Source: Lactobacillus sp.
Lineage (GTDB): Bacteria; Bacillota; Bacilli; Lactobacillales; Lactobacillaceae
Direction of reading: 5' to 3'
Length of the DNA stretch: 19,128 nt
Assembly (NCBI GenBank): GCA_003482405.1
Contig: DMZB01000237.1
Coordinates: 1 to 19,128 of the forward strand
Part shown: positions 6,720 through 15,105 of the stretch, piece after piece
Position numbering within the stretch: the stretch's first letter is position 1
Layout of the letters: each line of letters opens with the position of its first letter
The notes under the pieces: generated by a model
Told to the model about the DNA's origin: nothing
Databases searched by the model: none
What the model saw: the letters and a program-made list of their open reading frames with translations, nothing else
Translations under genes and position numbers: made by a program

Positions 6720-7928
6720 TTAGATCCGCGCATGCTTTCGAAAAACCAAGTCTGTCACACCCAAACTGATGGCGAGTAACACCCCCATCAAGATAAATGT
6801 GCCATCACTCAGCCAATCAATGACAAAACCAAAGATAAAGTTACCAAGCGGATGCATGAAGTCAACTGAAATAAACCAAATTCCAAACACCCGGCCCAGA
6901 TAAGCCACGTCCGTCACATTCTGCACTAAAGTGAACAATCCCACCCCAATTCGTGAGATCAAAAATCCATACAAACCCGTCATGACCAGCAATACTGGAT
7001 ACGGACGCCACACCCCGGCAATAAACATAACGCCTGCCAAGACGTAAATGTCTCGTTCAATCTGCGGCAATGCCCGTTCGTCGCGGGCCCGAACCAAACT
7101 AAGACCACCCAACATGCCGCCAATCGCCATCACTGCCATTAAATAACTGTAGAGATGTTCATCGCCACCGAAATAGTGTTTGACATCATAGGGCAATAAA
7201 AGGTTAAACGCAGCATAGAAAACGTTGACCACACTGTCGATAACAACCATTTTCACGAGCACCGGTTTGCCCATGACGTACTTAAAGCCGTCCTGTAAGC
7301 TGCTCCAGATGGACAAACGTCCCGATGGACTGGGTTGGTAATGGTAGCGAATCCCAAGTAACAACGCGATCGACAGTAAAAACGAAAATGCGTTAATAAA
7401 CAAAAATTCGCGAAAGTTGATCCACGAAATTGCTAGCAGTGCCCCACCAATTAACGGGGCGAAAATATCCGCCAAGCTCAATGAGGTGTTTGAAATCGCG
7501 TTAAAGCGCTGTAAAGACGATTCTTCAATCAGCTCGGGAACCATCGCCTTGGCAGCAGGAAAGTTGAATCCCAAACCAATGTCCAGAATGGCAGTCAGCA
7601 AAACCAACTGATAAAAAATGGGATGGTTGACATCGACAATCAGGGCCATCAACACACAGGCCACAAAACTGATGATGTCAGACCACAGCATGACACGTTT
7701 ACGGTTCATGCTATCAACCAGCGGTCCGGCCAATACGTCGGCGGCCACCAGTACTAACCCTCCAATTCCTTGAACAACACCCAAAATTGAGGCTGTCCCC
7801 GTCGCTTTCACGATGAACGAGTTGAGGCCAAATATGTACAGCGCATCCCCAAGCCGTGAAATAAACGGACTTAAGAAAAGCGGCCAACTAAATTTATGTT
7901 TTTGATTAAGCGGTGCGTTTTGCGCCAT
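6720..7928 (-). CDS. MFS transporter, 12-TM, EntS/Mef-like (MFS_3 type)
   Basis: A 402-residue membrane protein with about 12 hydrophobic spans. It begins with a short polar N-terminus and WPLFLSPFISRLGDALYIFGLNSFIVKATGTASILG, the form seen in the MFS subgroup that includes macrolide-efflux Mef and enterobactin exporter EntS proteins. AGPLVDSMNRKRVM near 67-80 is the MFS motif between TM2 and TM3. NFPAAKAMVPELI before LQRFNAISNTSLSLADIFAPLIGGALL is also typical. It should export a small molecule by proton antiport; the substrate is unknown. The ATG follows a GGGGGCAGG purine tract and an extended -10 promoter at 7962. No terminator is obvious downstream, so some transcripts may run into the Apf-like gene, which also appears to have its own promoter. 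Confidence 0.88.
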   Translation of the reverse strand: MAQNAPLNQKHKFSWPLFLSPFISRLGDALYIFGLNSFIVKATGTASILGVVQGIGGLVLVAADVLAGPLVDSMNRKRVMLWSDIISFVACVLMALIVDVNHPIFYQLVLLTAILDIGLGFNFPAAKAMVPELIEESSLQRFNAISNTSLSLADIFAPLIGGALLAISWINFREFLFINAFSFLLSIALLLGIRYHYQPSPSGRLSIWSSLQDGFKYVMGKPVLVKMVVIDSVVNVFYAAFNLLLPYDVKHYFGGDEHLYSYLMAVMAIGGMLGGLSLVRARDERALPQIERDIYVLAGVMFIAGVWRPYPVLLVMTGLYGFLISRIGVGLFTLVQNVTDVAYLGRVFGIWFISVDFMHPLGNFIFGFVIDWLSDGTFILMGVLLAISLGVTDLVFRKHARI

Positions 7929-7961
7929 TGTGCCTGCCCCCAGTCAACAGAATGTCAATCC

Positions 7962-7970
7962 ATCATAACA
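7962..7970 (-). promoter_or_regulatory. Extended -10 promoter of the EntS/Mef-like MFS gene
   Basis: Minus strand TGTTATGAT fits the extended -10 pattern TGnTATAAT with one change. A TTGCAA lies 19 bases upstream, a longer spacer than usual, which the TG motif can compensate for. The leader would be about 30 bases. Confidence 0.45.
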
Positions 7971-8040
7971 GATTGCTTCTATAATGTTGCAAATATTTTA
8001 ATATTCTTTGAATACTGCCGTAAATACTGGGATATCAGCC

Positions 8041-8083
8041 AAAACAAAAATCCGTCCACGAGAATTTTACTCATGGACGGATT
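8041..8083 (-). terminator. Intrinsic terminator of coaA
   Basis: A 14-base arm at 8083-8070 (AATCCGTCCATGAG on the minus strand) pairs with 8062-8049 with a single T-G wobble around a 7-base loop, followed by TTTTTGTTTT. It lies about 60 bases past the coaA stop and in front of the MFS promoter. Confidence 0.92.
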
Positions 8084-8143
8084 CTACATTAGATGAGAAG
8101 AACTTAACCGCGTTAGTTTCCACTCTTTCATTCCTACGATTAG

Positions 8144-9070
8144 TCAATACTGTCTCAAATACACCGCGTCAATGGCATGGTGTTTGCGTTTGTGCAAAAT
8201 AACGTTAGCACGGTTACGCGTGGGCAAAATATACTCATTCAAGTTTCGTAAGTCCACCGCATCCCACACCTTGCGGGCATAAAGAAATGCATCCTCACGT
8301 GAGCCACTGGCCAGCTCGTGGTAGTAGTTCGTTTCATCATTGAACGCCGAGTCCAGTAAAATGCTGAACCGTTCCAAAAACCAGTGCTCGATCAACTTGG
8401 GATCTGCATCGACATAAATGGAAAAATCAAAGAAGTCGCTGACAAAAATCTCGGCATGTGACGGTAGCTGCAGCACATTGATTCCTTCAACGATTAAGAT
8501 ATCTGGTTGATCCACTTCATCGAACTCGTTTAGAATCACGTCGTACACCTGATGAGAATAACGCGGTGCCTTCACGTGCGGGCGTGACTGTTTGACATCG
8601 TTTAAAAACTGAATCAATTTTGGCATGTCATAACTGTCTGGAAAGCCCTTGTCATCCGTTAATCCCTTTTCAGCCAGCACGTCATTGGAATACAAAAAGC
8701 CATCGGTCGTAATTTGTTGAACCTTTAAGTCAGCATACAGATGCTTTAGCATCAGGGCCAGCAAACGAGCCGTCGTAGACTTACCCACTGCAACCGAGCC
8801 AGCAATGCCAATCAGAAACGGCACGTGATGGCGTGGCTCTTTCAAAAAGTCATCCCGCGTGTTGTTGGCAATCTGAAATTGATGATACTTTAGCAGGATG
8901 TAATGAACTAGCGGCATGTAGATTTCCTTCACGTCGTCTAGAGAAATGCGATCGTTTAATGATCTAATGTTGTCTAAGTCTGCTTCTGTCAGCGGGACCA
9001 TTTCAGCGTCGAACAAATCACGCCACCGGTCACGGTCAAACCGCGCATAGTTACTTAATTTATCAACCAT
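8144..9070 (-). CDS. coaA: Type I pantothenate kinase
   Basis: Phosphorylates pantothenate with ATP, the committed step of coenzyme A synthesis in the cytoplasm. The protein has 308 residues, the usual CoaA size. The P-loop GSVAVGKST is at residues 91-99, within PFLIGIAGSVAVGKSTTARLL, the classic prokaryotic type I form. Other family segments are TTDGFLYSND, KGFPDSYD, APRYSHQVYDVI, DILIVEGINVLQ and the DFFDFSIYVDAD stretch; all are intact. The ATG at 9070 is preceded by GGTGA about 9 bases away, a moderate ribosome site, and the N-terminus YARFDRDRWRDL matches the family. It has its own extended -10 promoter at 9107 and a strong terminator, so it is probably transcribed alone, although helD reads toward it without a visible terminator between them. 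Confidence 0.97.
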   Translation of the reverse strand: MVDKLSNYARFDRDRWRDLFDAEMVPLTEADLDNIRSLNDRISLDDVKEIYMPLVHYILLKYHQFQIANNTRDDFLKEPRHHVPFLIGIAGSVAVGKSTTARLLALMLKHLYADLKVQQITTDGFLYSNDVLAEKGLTDDKGFPDSYDMPKLIQFLNDVKQSRPHVKAPRYSHQVYDVILNEFDEVDQPDILIVEGINVLQLPSHAEIFVSDFFDFSIYVDADPKLIEHWFLERFSILLDSAFNDETNYYHELASGSREDAFLYARKVWDAVDLRNLNEYILPTRNRANVILHKRKHHAIDAVYLRQY

Positions 9071-9106
9071 TCGTCATTCACCATATCTTTTTCAAAAATC
9101 CATTAA

Positions 9107-9115
9107 AGTATAGCA
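9107..9115 (-). promoter_or_regulatory. Extended -10 promoter of coaA
   Basis: Minus strand TGCTATACT matches TGnTATAAT except for one base. No good -35 is present. It sits in the 81-base gap between the helD stop and the coaA start. Confidence 0.5.
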
Positions 9116-9151
9116 TAGACAGCCCGTCTGCACTGCCTTCACTTGCAATAA

Positions 9152-11443
9152 CTATTCGCGCACATACAAATCTTCACTCACATGATTCATGAGTGGTGTC
9201 AATTCGCCGTTTGCTAAGATCGTCAGTTGGTGCATGGCCCGTGAACAGATCGTATACAGTAGTTGCCGTTCACTTTCGTCACTGTAAACGTTCTTTGAAG
9301 CGTCCCACACGATAATCGCGTCAAACTCCAGTCCTTTAGCCAAATATGCCGGAATAATCAACGTGCCCTGAACTAGCCGCTGATTTTCAGTGCGAATCAA
9401 GGTCGCATGAATACCATCAGCTTTCAATCGGTCAGCCACCGCTTCACATTCAGCTAACGTTTTACCGATAATCGCCGTCGTTTCGTCATGCTTGTCATTG
9501 ACTGCCAACTGTTGCTCTAACCGTTCGTACAGGGCATCCTGATTATCTGTGACCAGCACGGCCGGTTTGTCCCCTTCACGATCAAACGCCGTAATCTGTT
9601 CACCATCAACCAACAGATCCTTCGTGAAATCAGTGATCTGTTGGGTGGAACGATACGACTTCGTCAATTGAACGACCCGTGTCTTGTCCGGATCAAACAT
9701 CGTTGACAACTCGCTGAGCAAGGTCCGGCTATTTTCCTGCGTAAAGATGGCCTGATTCAAATCGCCCAACAACGTGAAACGTGCCCGCGGAAAACTAAAT
9801 TTCAGAAACGCCAGCTGAAAGGCTGAGTAATCCTGAACTTCATCAATAAAGACAAACCGAATTTCCTTTTCACCCTTTTTACCCGTCATCAAATCATACA
9901 AGTATAGGTACGCCGATGTGTCAGCTAGTGACAACCGGTGATCACGATAGCCGTCTAGTGTGGCATCAACCCCGCGTTGCCACTGGTCTTCCGTGACGTC
10001 ATACTGCTTCAGATCCATAAAGTTAGGCACGCGCCGCAAGAAGTGAGCATATTGCGCATTGATGTTCAGGTAGCGACTGCGGCTAATCGCCAGCTGAACC
10101 GGTTTGAACGCCTTCATGACGATTTGACGAGCCAGGAAACGGTATTCCTTGTCTTGACTGTCAAACTCGCGTGGCTGATCGCCAAACATTGTGTCGACTT
10201 CTTCTTGCGTGAGGTTTTGCACAGCTTGTTCAACCCACTTGTCCCGCATTTCAGCACTGATACGACGGTTCAACATCTTGATCAGTTCTTCGCGGGTGGC
10301 CGACAAACGGTTGCCTAAATGATAGTTTTCATTAAATGAATAGTAGATTTCCGCAATTTTTTCTTTAGAGATAAAAGTTTCATCACGGAATTTAATGTCT
10401 CGAAAACGCATGTCGGCCTGTTCCAAGTGATTGGCATAGCGCGTGACAACGTCAAAGTACGCCAGACTGCCCTTCAGCGCATTGACCGTTCGAAACTTGG
10501 TGTCCGTCGTGGCGTCGAATCGTTGTTGCAATGTTTCCACTTGGATCTTTGGCAAACGCCGATTCGTGTACTGAAGGTACGTCATTTGAACCATATTTTG
10601 TTCACCAAGTTCCGGCAGCACTTGATTAATGTAGTCATTGAACAGTTGGTTAGGTGAAAACAGCACCACTTGACCCGACGTCAAATTTCCGCGGTAGCGA
10701 TACAGCAGCCAAGCGACCCGCTGCAAAACGGCGGCCGTCTTTCCGGAACCAGCAGCCCCCTGAACAAACAGCAAGTCCGATTGTGTATCCCGAATGATTT
10801 GGTTTTGTTCCTTTTGGATCGTGGTCACAATGCTCTTCATTTTGGTGTTGGATGAATTTCCCAACGCCTCCATGAGCATTTGATCGCCGACGACTTCGTC
10901 CGTATCAAACACCGTAACGATGACGCCATCCTTAATTTGGAATTGACGCTTTAACTGAACGTCTACAGTCTGAGGGCCATCAGGTGTTTGGTAGGTAATG
11001 TCACCCAATCCGCCATCATAATAGATAGAAGAAATCGGCGCCCGCCAATCGTAGACCAAAAAGTGATCTGGCGTATCAGCGAACGAGCCCAACCCAATAT
11101 AAATCGTCTCCGGACCACGAGTGCCATCTTCTTGGAAGTCAATCCGGGCAAAATAAGGCGTGTGTTCCAACTTCTGTAACACATCCAAACGCTGCGTAGC
11201 GTGTTGCCAGCTATTTTGACGTTCGTCGAGCATTTGTTGCTGAGCCCGTAACGACATGGCGGTGTCTGTCATCCCTTCATAACTACCAGTATTGAGATGC
11301 ACCTCACCAAATGCACGTTCAATTTCTTTCGTATCACGAGAGGCAGTTTGGATATCCTCTTTGGCCACAACTTCAGCCTGTCTGACCTTTTTAATGACAG
11401 CATCTAAATGCTTTTGTTCGTGTTGTTGTACTGATTCTGTCAA
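9152..11443 (-). CDS. helD: HelD-like superfamily 1 helicase / RNA polymerase recycling factor
   Basis: A 763-residue ATPase, close in size to Bacillus HelD, which binds stalled RNA polymerase and releases it from nucleic acid. The N-terminal 100 residues are charged and helical, as in HelD's coiled-coil arm. The helicase motifs are complete: Walker A GAAGSGKT 229-236, motif II VFIDEVQD 531-538, motif III GDLNQ 560-564, motif IV KSYRST 595-600, motif V AYLAKGLEFDAI about 699-710 and motif VI TICSRAMHQL 731-740. The large insertion between Walker A and motif II (about 300 residues) is also HelD-like, and separates it from UvrD/PcrA. The start is a TTG at 11443, 8 bases after GGGGG; an in-frame stop lies upstream and no other start codon falls between, and the next ATG would cut off the helical arm. 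It has a good own promoter at 11516-11545. Confidence 0.92.
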   Translation of the reverse strand: MTESVQQHEQKHLDAVIKKVRQAEVVAKEDIQTASRDTKEIERAFGEVHLNTGSYEGMTDTAMSLRAQQQMLDERQNSWQHATQRLDVLQKLEHTPYFARIDFQEDGTRGPETIYIGLGSFADTPDHFLVYDWRAPISSIYYDGGLGDITYQTPDGPQTVDVQLKRQFQIKDGVIVTVFDTDEVVGDQMLMEALGNSSNTKMKSIVTTIQKEQNQIIRDTQSDLLFVQGAAGSGKTAAVLQRVAWLLYRYRGNLTSGQVVLFSPNQLFNDYINQVLPELGEQNMVQMTYLQYTNRRLPKIQVETLQQRFDATTDTKFRTVNALKGSLAYFDVVTRYANHLEQADMRFRDIKFRDETFISKEKIAEIYYSFNENYHLGNRLSATREELIKMLNRRISAEMRDKWVEQAVQNLTQEEVDTMFGDQPREFDSQDKEYRFLARQIVMKAFKPVQLAISRSRYLNINAQYAHFLRRVPNFMDLKQYDVTEDQWQRGVDATLDGYRDHRLSLADTSAYLYLYDLMTGKKGEKEIRFVFIDEVQDYSAFQLAFLKFSFPRARFTLLGDLNQAIFTQENSRTLLSELSTMFDPDKTRVVQLTKSYRSTQQITDFTKDLLVDGEQITAFDREGDKPAVLVTDNQDALYERLEQQLAVNDKHDETTAIIGKTLAECEAVADRLKADGIHATLIRTENQRLVQGTLIIPAYLAKGLEFDAIIVWDASKNVYSDESERQLLYTICSRAMHQLTILANGELTPLMNHVSEDLYVRE

Positions 11444-11515
11444 ATGGTTTGCCCCCGTTTTATGGCCGTATTCAAACGACCGTTATCTAGAATAAACTCA
11501 AAAATTGTACTAAAT

Positions 11516-11545
11516 ATTATAGCGCACTTTCGCTATCCGTGTAAA
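11516..11545 (-). promoter_or_regulatory. helD promoter with an internal dyad
   Basis: On the minus strand TTTACA (11545-11540) and a perfect TATAAT (11521-11516) are 18 bases apart. Within this spacer and running into the -10 is an inverted repeat, ATAGCG at 11519-11524 and CGCTAT at 11531-11536. A protein bound there would block polymerase, so repression is possible. Confidence 0.7.
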
Positions 11546-11666
11546 ATTCTGACGTTTGATTTGATTAGGTTTGTCCCTAACTCGTAAGTTTTCTCAAAGC
11601 CAAGCGATGAATGTCGCTATTCATTGTTTAGTTGCTTAAACTGTAGGTAAAAATGGGAGGACGTTT

Positions 11667-12314
11667 ATGGACCAGCTGATTCATGTCTTGAGTCATTTAC
11701 AAGAGTACATCTTGCCGCTGTTTTCGTGGATGGGCAATTGGAGTTACGTGACGCTATTTTTGCTGATTTTTGCGGAAACAGGTCTAGTGGTCTTTCCGTG
11801 GTTACCGGGTGAATCGCTCATTTTCGTCACCAGTGCCATCGCAGCTGCAACACAGTCCAGCTTGAACATTAAAGTCCTCGTACCGATCTTCTTTTTTGCC
11901 GCGGTCCTCGGTGACACACTTAATTTTCGAATTGGCATGTGGCTACTTCATTTCGACTTTATTAATCGCCGGCTTCACGGTGGCTTAGAGCGCGGGCGGG
12001 CCTTTTTCAAACGCTATGGCGGACGGGCAGTTATTTTTGGACGATTCGTGCCCTTGATCCGGACGTTTGTACCCCTGCTTGCCGGCACCACTAAGATGAA
12101 CGAACGGCGTTTTACGATTCTAAACGTCATCGGTGTTGGGTTGTGGGTCACTGTTGGTAGTGTTTTAGGTTACTACTTCGGTCGTCTGCCGTTTGTTCAG
12201 GCCTATTTTGCCCTCATCTTCTTAGGGGTCGCCGTCGTCGGCATCGTTCCTGGATTTGTTGTCGGAATCGCCCGTTACCTGCGTCGCCACAGCAATCATT
12301 TTTACGAACCCTAG
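11667..12314 (+). CDS. DedA-family membrane protein (VTT domain)
   Basis: A 215-residue membrane protein with several hydrophobic spans. The segment GLVVFPWLPGESLIFVTSAIAA is the conserved DedA re-entrant loop (acidic residue, Pro, Gly and GE pair), and GRFVPLIRTFVPLLAGTTKMNERRF is the second DedA signature with its essential Arg. NVIGVGLWVTVGSVLGYYFG follows as in the family. DedA proteins are linked to membrane homeostasis, and some translocate undecaprenyl phosphate or phosphatidylethanolamine across the membrane; which applies here is not readable. The ATG is 6 bases after GGGAGGA. It is divergent from helD and followed 54 bases later by a histidine phosphatase on the same strand. No terminator is visible between them, but the phosphatase has its own -10, so partial co-transcription is likely. 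Confidence 0.94.
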   Translation: MDQLIHVLSHLQEYILPLFSWMGNWSYVTLFLLIFAETGLVVFPWLPGESLIFVTSAIAAATQSSLNIKVLVPIFFFAAVLGDTLNFRIGMWLLHFDFINRRLHGGLERGRAFFKRYGGRAVIFGRFVPLIRTFVPLLAGTTKMNERRFTILNVIGVGLWVTVGSVLGYYFGRLPFVQAYFALIFLGVAVVGIVPGFVVGIARYLRRHSNHFYEP

Positions 12315-12331
12315 TTGTTGCGGCGAGACTT

Positions 12332-12340
12332 TGCTATGAT
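12332..12340 (+). promoter_or_regulatory. Extended -10 promoter of the histidine phosphatase gene
   Basis: TGCTATGAT fits TGnTATAAT with one change and lies 18 bases after the dedA stop, 28 bases before the phosphatase ATG. No clear -35 exists at 17 bases; TTGTTG at 12315-12320 region is spaced too closely (14). Confidence 0.45.
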
Positions 12341-12368
12341 AGAACCATCATAAATTGTGGAGGCACTC

Positions 12369-13025
12369 ATGTCATTTAACGTTTATATGGTTCGTCACGG
12401 TCAAACGTACTTAAACCAATATCACCGAATTCAAGGTTGGGCTGATGCACCGTTGACTGAAAAGGGACAAAATGATGGCAAACATGCTGGTGAACTGTTG
12501 GCACACGTGAAATTTGACGCCGCCTACTCCAGTGACCTGGCACGAACAAAAACGACTGGTCGTCTGATTCTATCTGCGAATCCCAGTGAACTGACCGAAA
12601 CCATCCCCAGTATCGACTTTCGCGAAGAGTTTTTCGGCTTCTGGGAAGGCTATGACGATATGCTGATGTGGCACCAAATCGGTTCACCCAAAGGCGGTGA
12701 CACCTACAATGAATTGGTCCAAAAGTTTGGCCTTAAAGAAACGACTAACCTCATCGCCAGTGCTGACCAATACCATGATGCCGAAACGTACGATCAGGTT
12801 TGGACACGGATTCAGGCCGGCATGCAACTGTTGCGTGATAGGGTTCATGATGGTGACAACGTCTTAGTCGTTACGCACGGCACGTATATCCGCCACATCA
12901 TGGACCACTACTCAGACAAGTTTGGTGCCTTTCCTGGTCCACGTAATGGCAGTGTGACCAAGTTGGTCGTTGATGATGACAGTGTTGATGTTTTGTACAC
13001 GGATCGCCTGGATAATATTGAATAA
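12369..13025 (+). CDS. Histidine phosphatase family protein (phosphoglycerate mutase-like)
   Basis: A 218-residue cytoplasmic protein of the phosphohistidine superfamily. The catalytic RHG is at residues 9-11 (VYMVRHGQTYLNQ), followed by RIQGWADAPLTEKG, the phosphate-pocket Arg59 in SSDLARTKTTG, an acidic EE pair at 86-87 (REEFFGFWEG) and the second His170 in VVTHGTYIRHIM, so the active site is complete. Annotation pipelines often call such proteins phosphoglycerate mutase, but the sequence gives no support for a glycolytic mutase; a small-molecule phosphatase is as likely. A GTG at 12357 is in frame, but it overlaps the ribosome site GGAGG (12359-12363), which points to the ATG at 12369. It follows dedA and ends at a large terminator shared with the convergent MFS gene. 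Confidence 0.92.
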   Translation: MSFNVYMVRHGQTYLNQYHRIQGWADAPLTEKGQNDGKHAGELLAHVKFDAAYSSDLARTKTTGRLILSANPSELTETIPSIDFREEFFGFWEGYDDMLMWHQIGSPKGGDTYNELVQKFGLKETTNLIASADQYHDAETYDQVWTRIQAGMQLLRDRVHDGDNVLVVTHGTYIRHIMDHYSDKFGAFPGPRNGSVTKLVVDDDSVDVLYTDRLDNIE

Positions 13026-13039
13026 ACAACGCAATTAAT

Positions 13040-13117
13040 AAAACGCAATGATGACCTTAGCTCACCGGAATTGGATTCTAATTTCGTCCGAGTAGATCCT
13101 CATGGCGTTTTTATTTT
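13040..13117. terminator. Long bidirectional terminator between convergent genes
   Basis: AAAACGC-a-ATGA (13040-13051) pairs with TCAT-g-GCGTTTT (13100-13111), one mismatch inside. Farther in, CTC (13061-13063) pairs with GAG (13090-13092) and CGGAATT (13066-13072) with AATTTCG (13080-13086) around a 7-base loop. The plus strand continues TTTTATTTT, and the minus strand ends GCGTTTTATTAA, giving a U-tract both ways. It would end both the phosphatase transcript and the MFS transcript. It is larger (72 bases) than a simple terminator. Confidence 0.85.
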
Positions 13118-13159
13118 GTCGTTTTGTGGAACTGTTTTTGTCCTCGCATGTACACGACA

Positions 13160-14578
13160 CTAATTTTTCTTTGAGGTGACAACAGCCTTTCGTTGATAGA
13201 GGCCAAAAGATAAAACTAATCCAATCACAGCCATGATTAGTGAGATGACAAACGCGGCTTGATACCCGTTTGTTAACGCTGCCAGGTGGTTAGCACCATG
13301 ACCTGTTGATACACTGGTAGCTAAGGAAATTGTTAACATCACCACTGCTGTACCCAGTGATCCGGCGATTTGGCGAACTGTTGAGCCCGCTGCATTCCCG
13401 TATACAGACAGTTTGTCTGGCAAAGCATTGATACCCGCCGTGAATGTGGGCATCATCACAAATGCAATGCCGACCACTCGAATCGCGTAAGCAACCATAA
13501 CCAGCCATAAGGCCGTCGCGTGCGTAAAAAACATCATTGGAATCGTGCCTAATATGAGGATCGAATAGCCAACTAATGATAGATGATAAATGCCGAAACG
13601 ATCGTAAAGCCGGCCGGTAATTGGGCTCAACACACCCATTAGTAAAGCACCCGGTAACATAATTAACCCAGAAATCAATGCGCTATCCCCGCGGACATTT
13701 TGTAAATACAGTGGCATCACTAATTCAACACTGAGTAACGCAATGTTACTTATAGAACTCAAAATTGTTGTTAGTGAAAATCGATGGCTGCTAAACACGC
13801 GCAATTCAATCAGTGGGTTATCTGTATGCAATTGTCGATACACAAACATCGCTACGATAACAACGCCAACCAGTAATGCCAGCAGTGTCGTTACCGTTAT
13901 CTTACCAGCGTTCCCGATATCAGAGAGACCATATAGCAATGTGCCAAAACCTAAAGTTGAATAAATCAGTGAACGCGCATCAAGTTGTGTCTGACTGGTT
14001 TGCGTCACATCCTTAACGAAGAAAAATGAGGCGATCACCAGTGCGACTGTTAACGGAATCAGGATGCCAAACAGATCACGCCAGCCGGCGTTGTCGACGA
14101 TCCATCCAGATAACGTCGGGCCAAGTGCTGGGCCAAACGAAACGACGATCCCCGTCATTCCTAAAGCGGCACCCCTTTTTTCCGCAGGATACAGCAACAA
14201 TGTCACATTTTGAACCAACGGCATTAGCGAACCTGCTGCCACAGCTTGAACAATTCTAGCTACAACCAGCCACCAAAAATCATTCGCCACATAGCCAATA
14301 ATTGATCCCAACAAGAAAATTGAAAGCATCACAAGGACAGTACTTCTTACTGAATAACGTTTAAATACCCACGCAGAAATTGGAACCATCAACCCCGCCA
14401 CCAGCAAATAAGCGGTGCTTAACCACTGAGCTGTTGCTTGTGAAATATCAAATGCCTTCATGATACTCGGTAGTGCATTGTTAATGAGCGTTTCCGTCAG
14501 TAAAGTCAGGAAAGCACCAAGTAATAGAACAAACATCATTAATGTGCGCCTGTACGATTTTAAATTATTATTTTTCAT
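13160..14578 (-). CDS. DHA2-family MFS multidrug transporter (14-TM), MarR-linked
   Basis: A 472-residue membrane protein with about 14 hydrophobic spans, the DHA2 (EmrB/QacA) size. Features in order: TETLINNALPSIMKAF with TM1 motif D1, SQATAQWLSTAYLLVAGLMVPISAWVFKRY (TM2 and motif A region), LGMTGIVVSFGPALGPTLSGWIVD (motif C, the antiporter signature), then LMLPGALLMGVLSPITGRLYDRFG repeating the motif in the second half. It should export drugs or other amphipathic compounds in exchange for protons. The frame extends to 14629, but AAGGAG lies 7 bases before the ATG at 14578 and gives a normal N-terminus. It lies 55 bases downstream of marR on the same strand, with a perfect 14-bp palindrome in the gap. 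It is paralogous to the MFS fragment at the start of the window. Confidence 0.95.
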   Translation of the reverse strand: MKNNNLKSYRRTLMMFVLLLGAFLTLLTETLINNALPSIMKAFDISQATAQWLSTAYLLVAGLMVPISAWVFKRYSVRSTVLVMLSIFLLGSIIGYVANDFWWLVVARIVQAVAAGSLMPLVQNVTLLLYPAEKRGAALGMTGIVVSFGPALGPTLSGWIVDNAGWRDLFGILIPLTVALVIASFFFVKDVTQTSQTQLDARSLIYSTLGFGTLLYGLSDIGNAGKITVTTLLALLVGVVIVAMFVYRQLHTDNPLIELRVFSSHRFSLTTILSSISNIALLSVELVMPLYLQNVRGDSALISGLIMLPGALLMGVLSPITGRLYDRFGIYHLSLVGYSILILGTIPMMFFTHATALWLVMVAYAIRVVGIAFVMMPTFTAGINALPDKLSVYGNAAGSTVRQIAGSLGTAVVMLTISLATSVSTGHGANHLAALTNGYQAAFVISLIMAVIGLVLSFGLYQRKAVVTSKKN

Positions 14579-14598
14579 CTCAAATCTCCTTCGCTTTT

Positions 14599-14612
14599 TG
14601 TAGCATGCTACA
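14599..14612. promoter_or_regulatory. Perfect palindromic operator before the MFS exporter (MarR site)
   Basis: TGTAGCATGCTACA is a perfect 14-bp palindrome between the marR stop and the exporter's ribosome site. It matches the site at 15106-15119 upstream of marR in 12 of 14 bases, which is strong support for a shared regulator. Its place inside the gap suggests it controls a promoter for the exporter alone. Confidence 0.75.
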
Positions 14613-14633
14613 TATTTGTGTAAAAACATGAAC

Positions 14634-15083
14634 CTACAGATTTTCGATCATTCGGTCCATGAGTTGCATCAATTGTTGTTTTTCCTGAGGTGTCAATCCT
14701 TTAGTCGCACGTTCATCAACCTCTTGCAGATTTTGCTCCAAAGCGGTGATGTGAGTCGCCATGAGCTGTTGTCCCTTTTCAGATAACATCACTTGCACTT
14801 GACGTTGGTCGCTCGCCAGCGGTGTAGTCGTGATCAGGTCAATTTGAATCAGCCGTTTGATCAGACCGCGCGTCGTTGGGTGGCTCAACATGAAACTCTG
14901 CTCGATGTCTTTTTGCGTAAAGATTCGTTCTGGCCGGACAAACAGCATTTGTAAAATACCTACCTGGGCACCGGTAACGCCGGGAAGAATTTCCGCAACA
15001 CGCTGATTTAGCTTTTTTTCAAACTGCGTATTTAGCATTTTAACTTTCGCACCTAAATATGGTGGGGTAAGCTCTGTAGTCAT
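14634..15083 (-). CDS. MarR-family transcriptional regulator
   Basis: A 149-residue DNA-binding protein with the MarR winged helix. The recognition region runs from TGAQVGILQMLFVRPERIFTQKDIEQSFMLSHPTTRGLIKRLIQIDLI into the wing TTPLASDQRQVQVMLSEKGQQL, and flanking helices form the dimer interface. These proteins are usually repressors released by small aromatic or drug-like ligands. The frame is open to 15137, but AAAGGAGG with ideal spacing points to the ATG at 15083. The gene precedes an MFS exporter, the usual pairing. Its promoter (-35 TTGCAC, -10 TATGCT) overlaps the palindrome at 15106-15119, so it very likely represses itself, and the second copy at 14599 would let it repress the exporter. 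Confidence 0.95.
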   Translation of the reverse strand: MTTELTPPYLGAKVKMLNTQFEKKLNQRVAEILPGVTGAQVGILQMLFVRPERIFTQKDIEQSFMLSHPTTRGLIKRLIQIDLITTTPLASDQRQVQVMLSEKGQQLMATHITALEQNLQEVDERATKGLTPQEKQQLMQLMDRMIENL

Positions 15084-15105
15084 GGTGTGACCTCCTTTAC
15101 GTTTA

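Noticed and set aside
7936..7970. A perfect TTGACA on the minus strand near 7955 as a -35 of the EntS/Mef-like MFS gene
   Set aside because: No -10 follows at 16-18 bases; that position falls in the G-rich ribosome site. The extended -10 at 7962 is better.
12357..12368. GTG start for the histidine phosphatase
   Set aside because: The GTG overlaps the GGAGG ribosome site of the ATG at 12369.
14579..14629. A 17-residue extension of the MarR-linked MFS transporter
   Set aside because: It crosses the palindromic operator and the AAGGAG ribosome site of the internal ATG.
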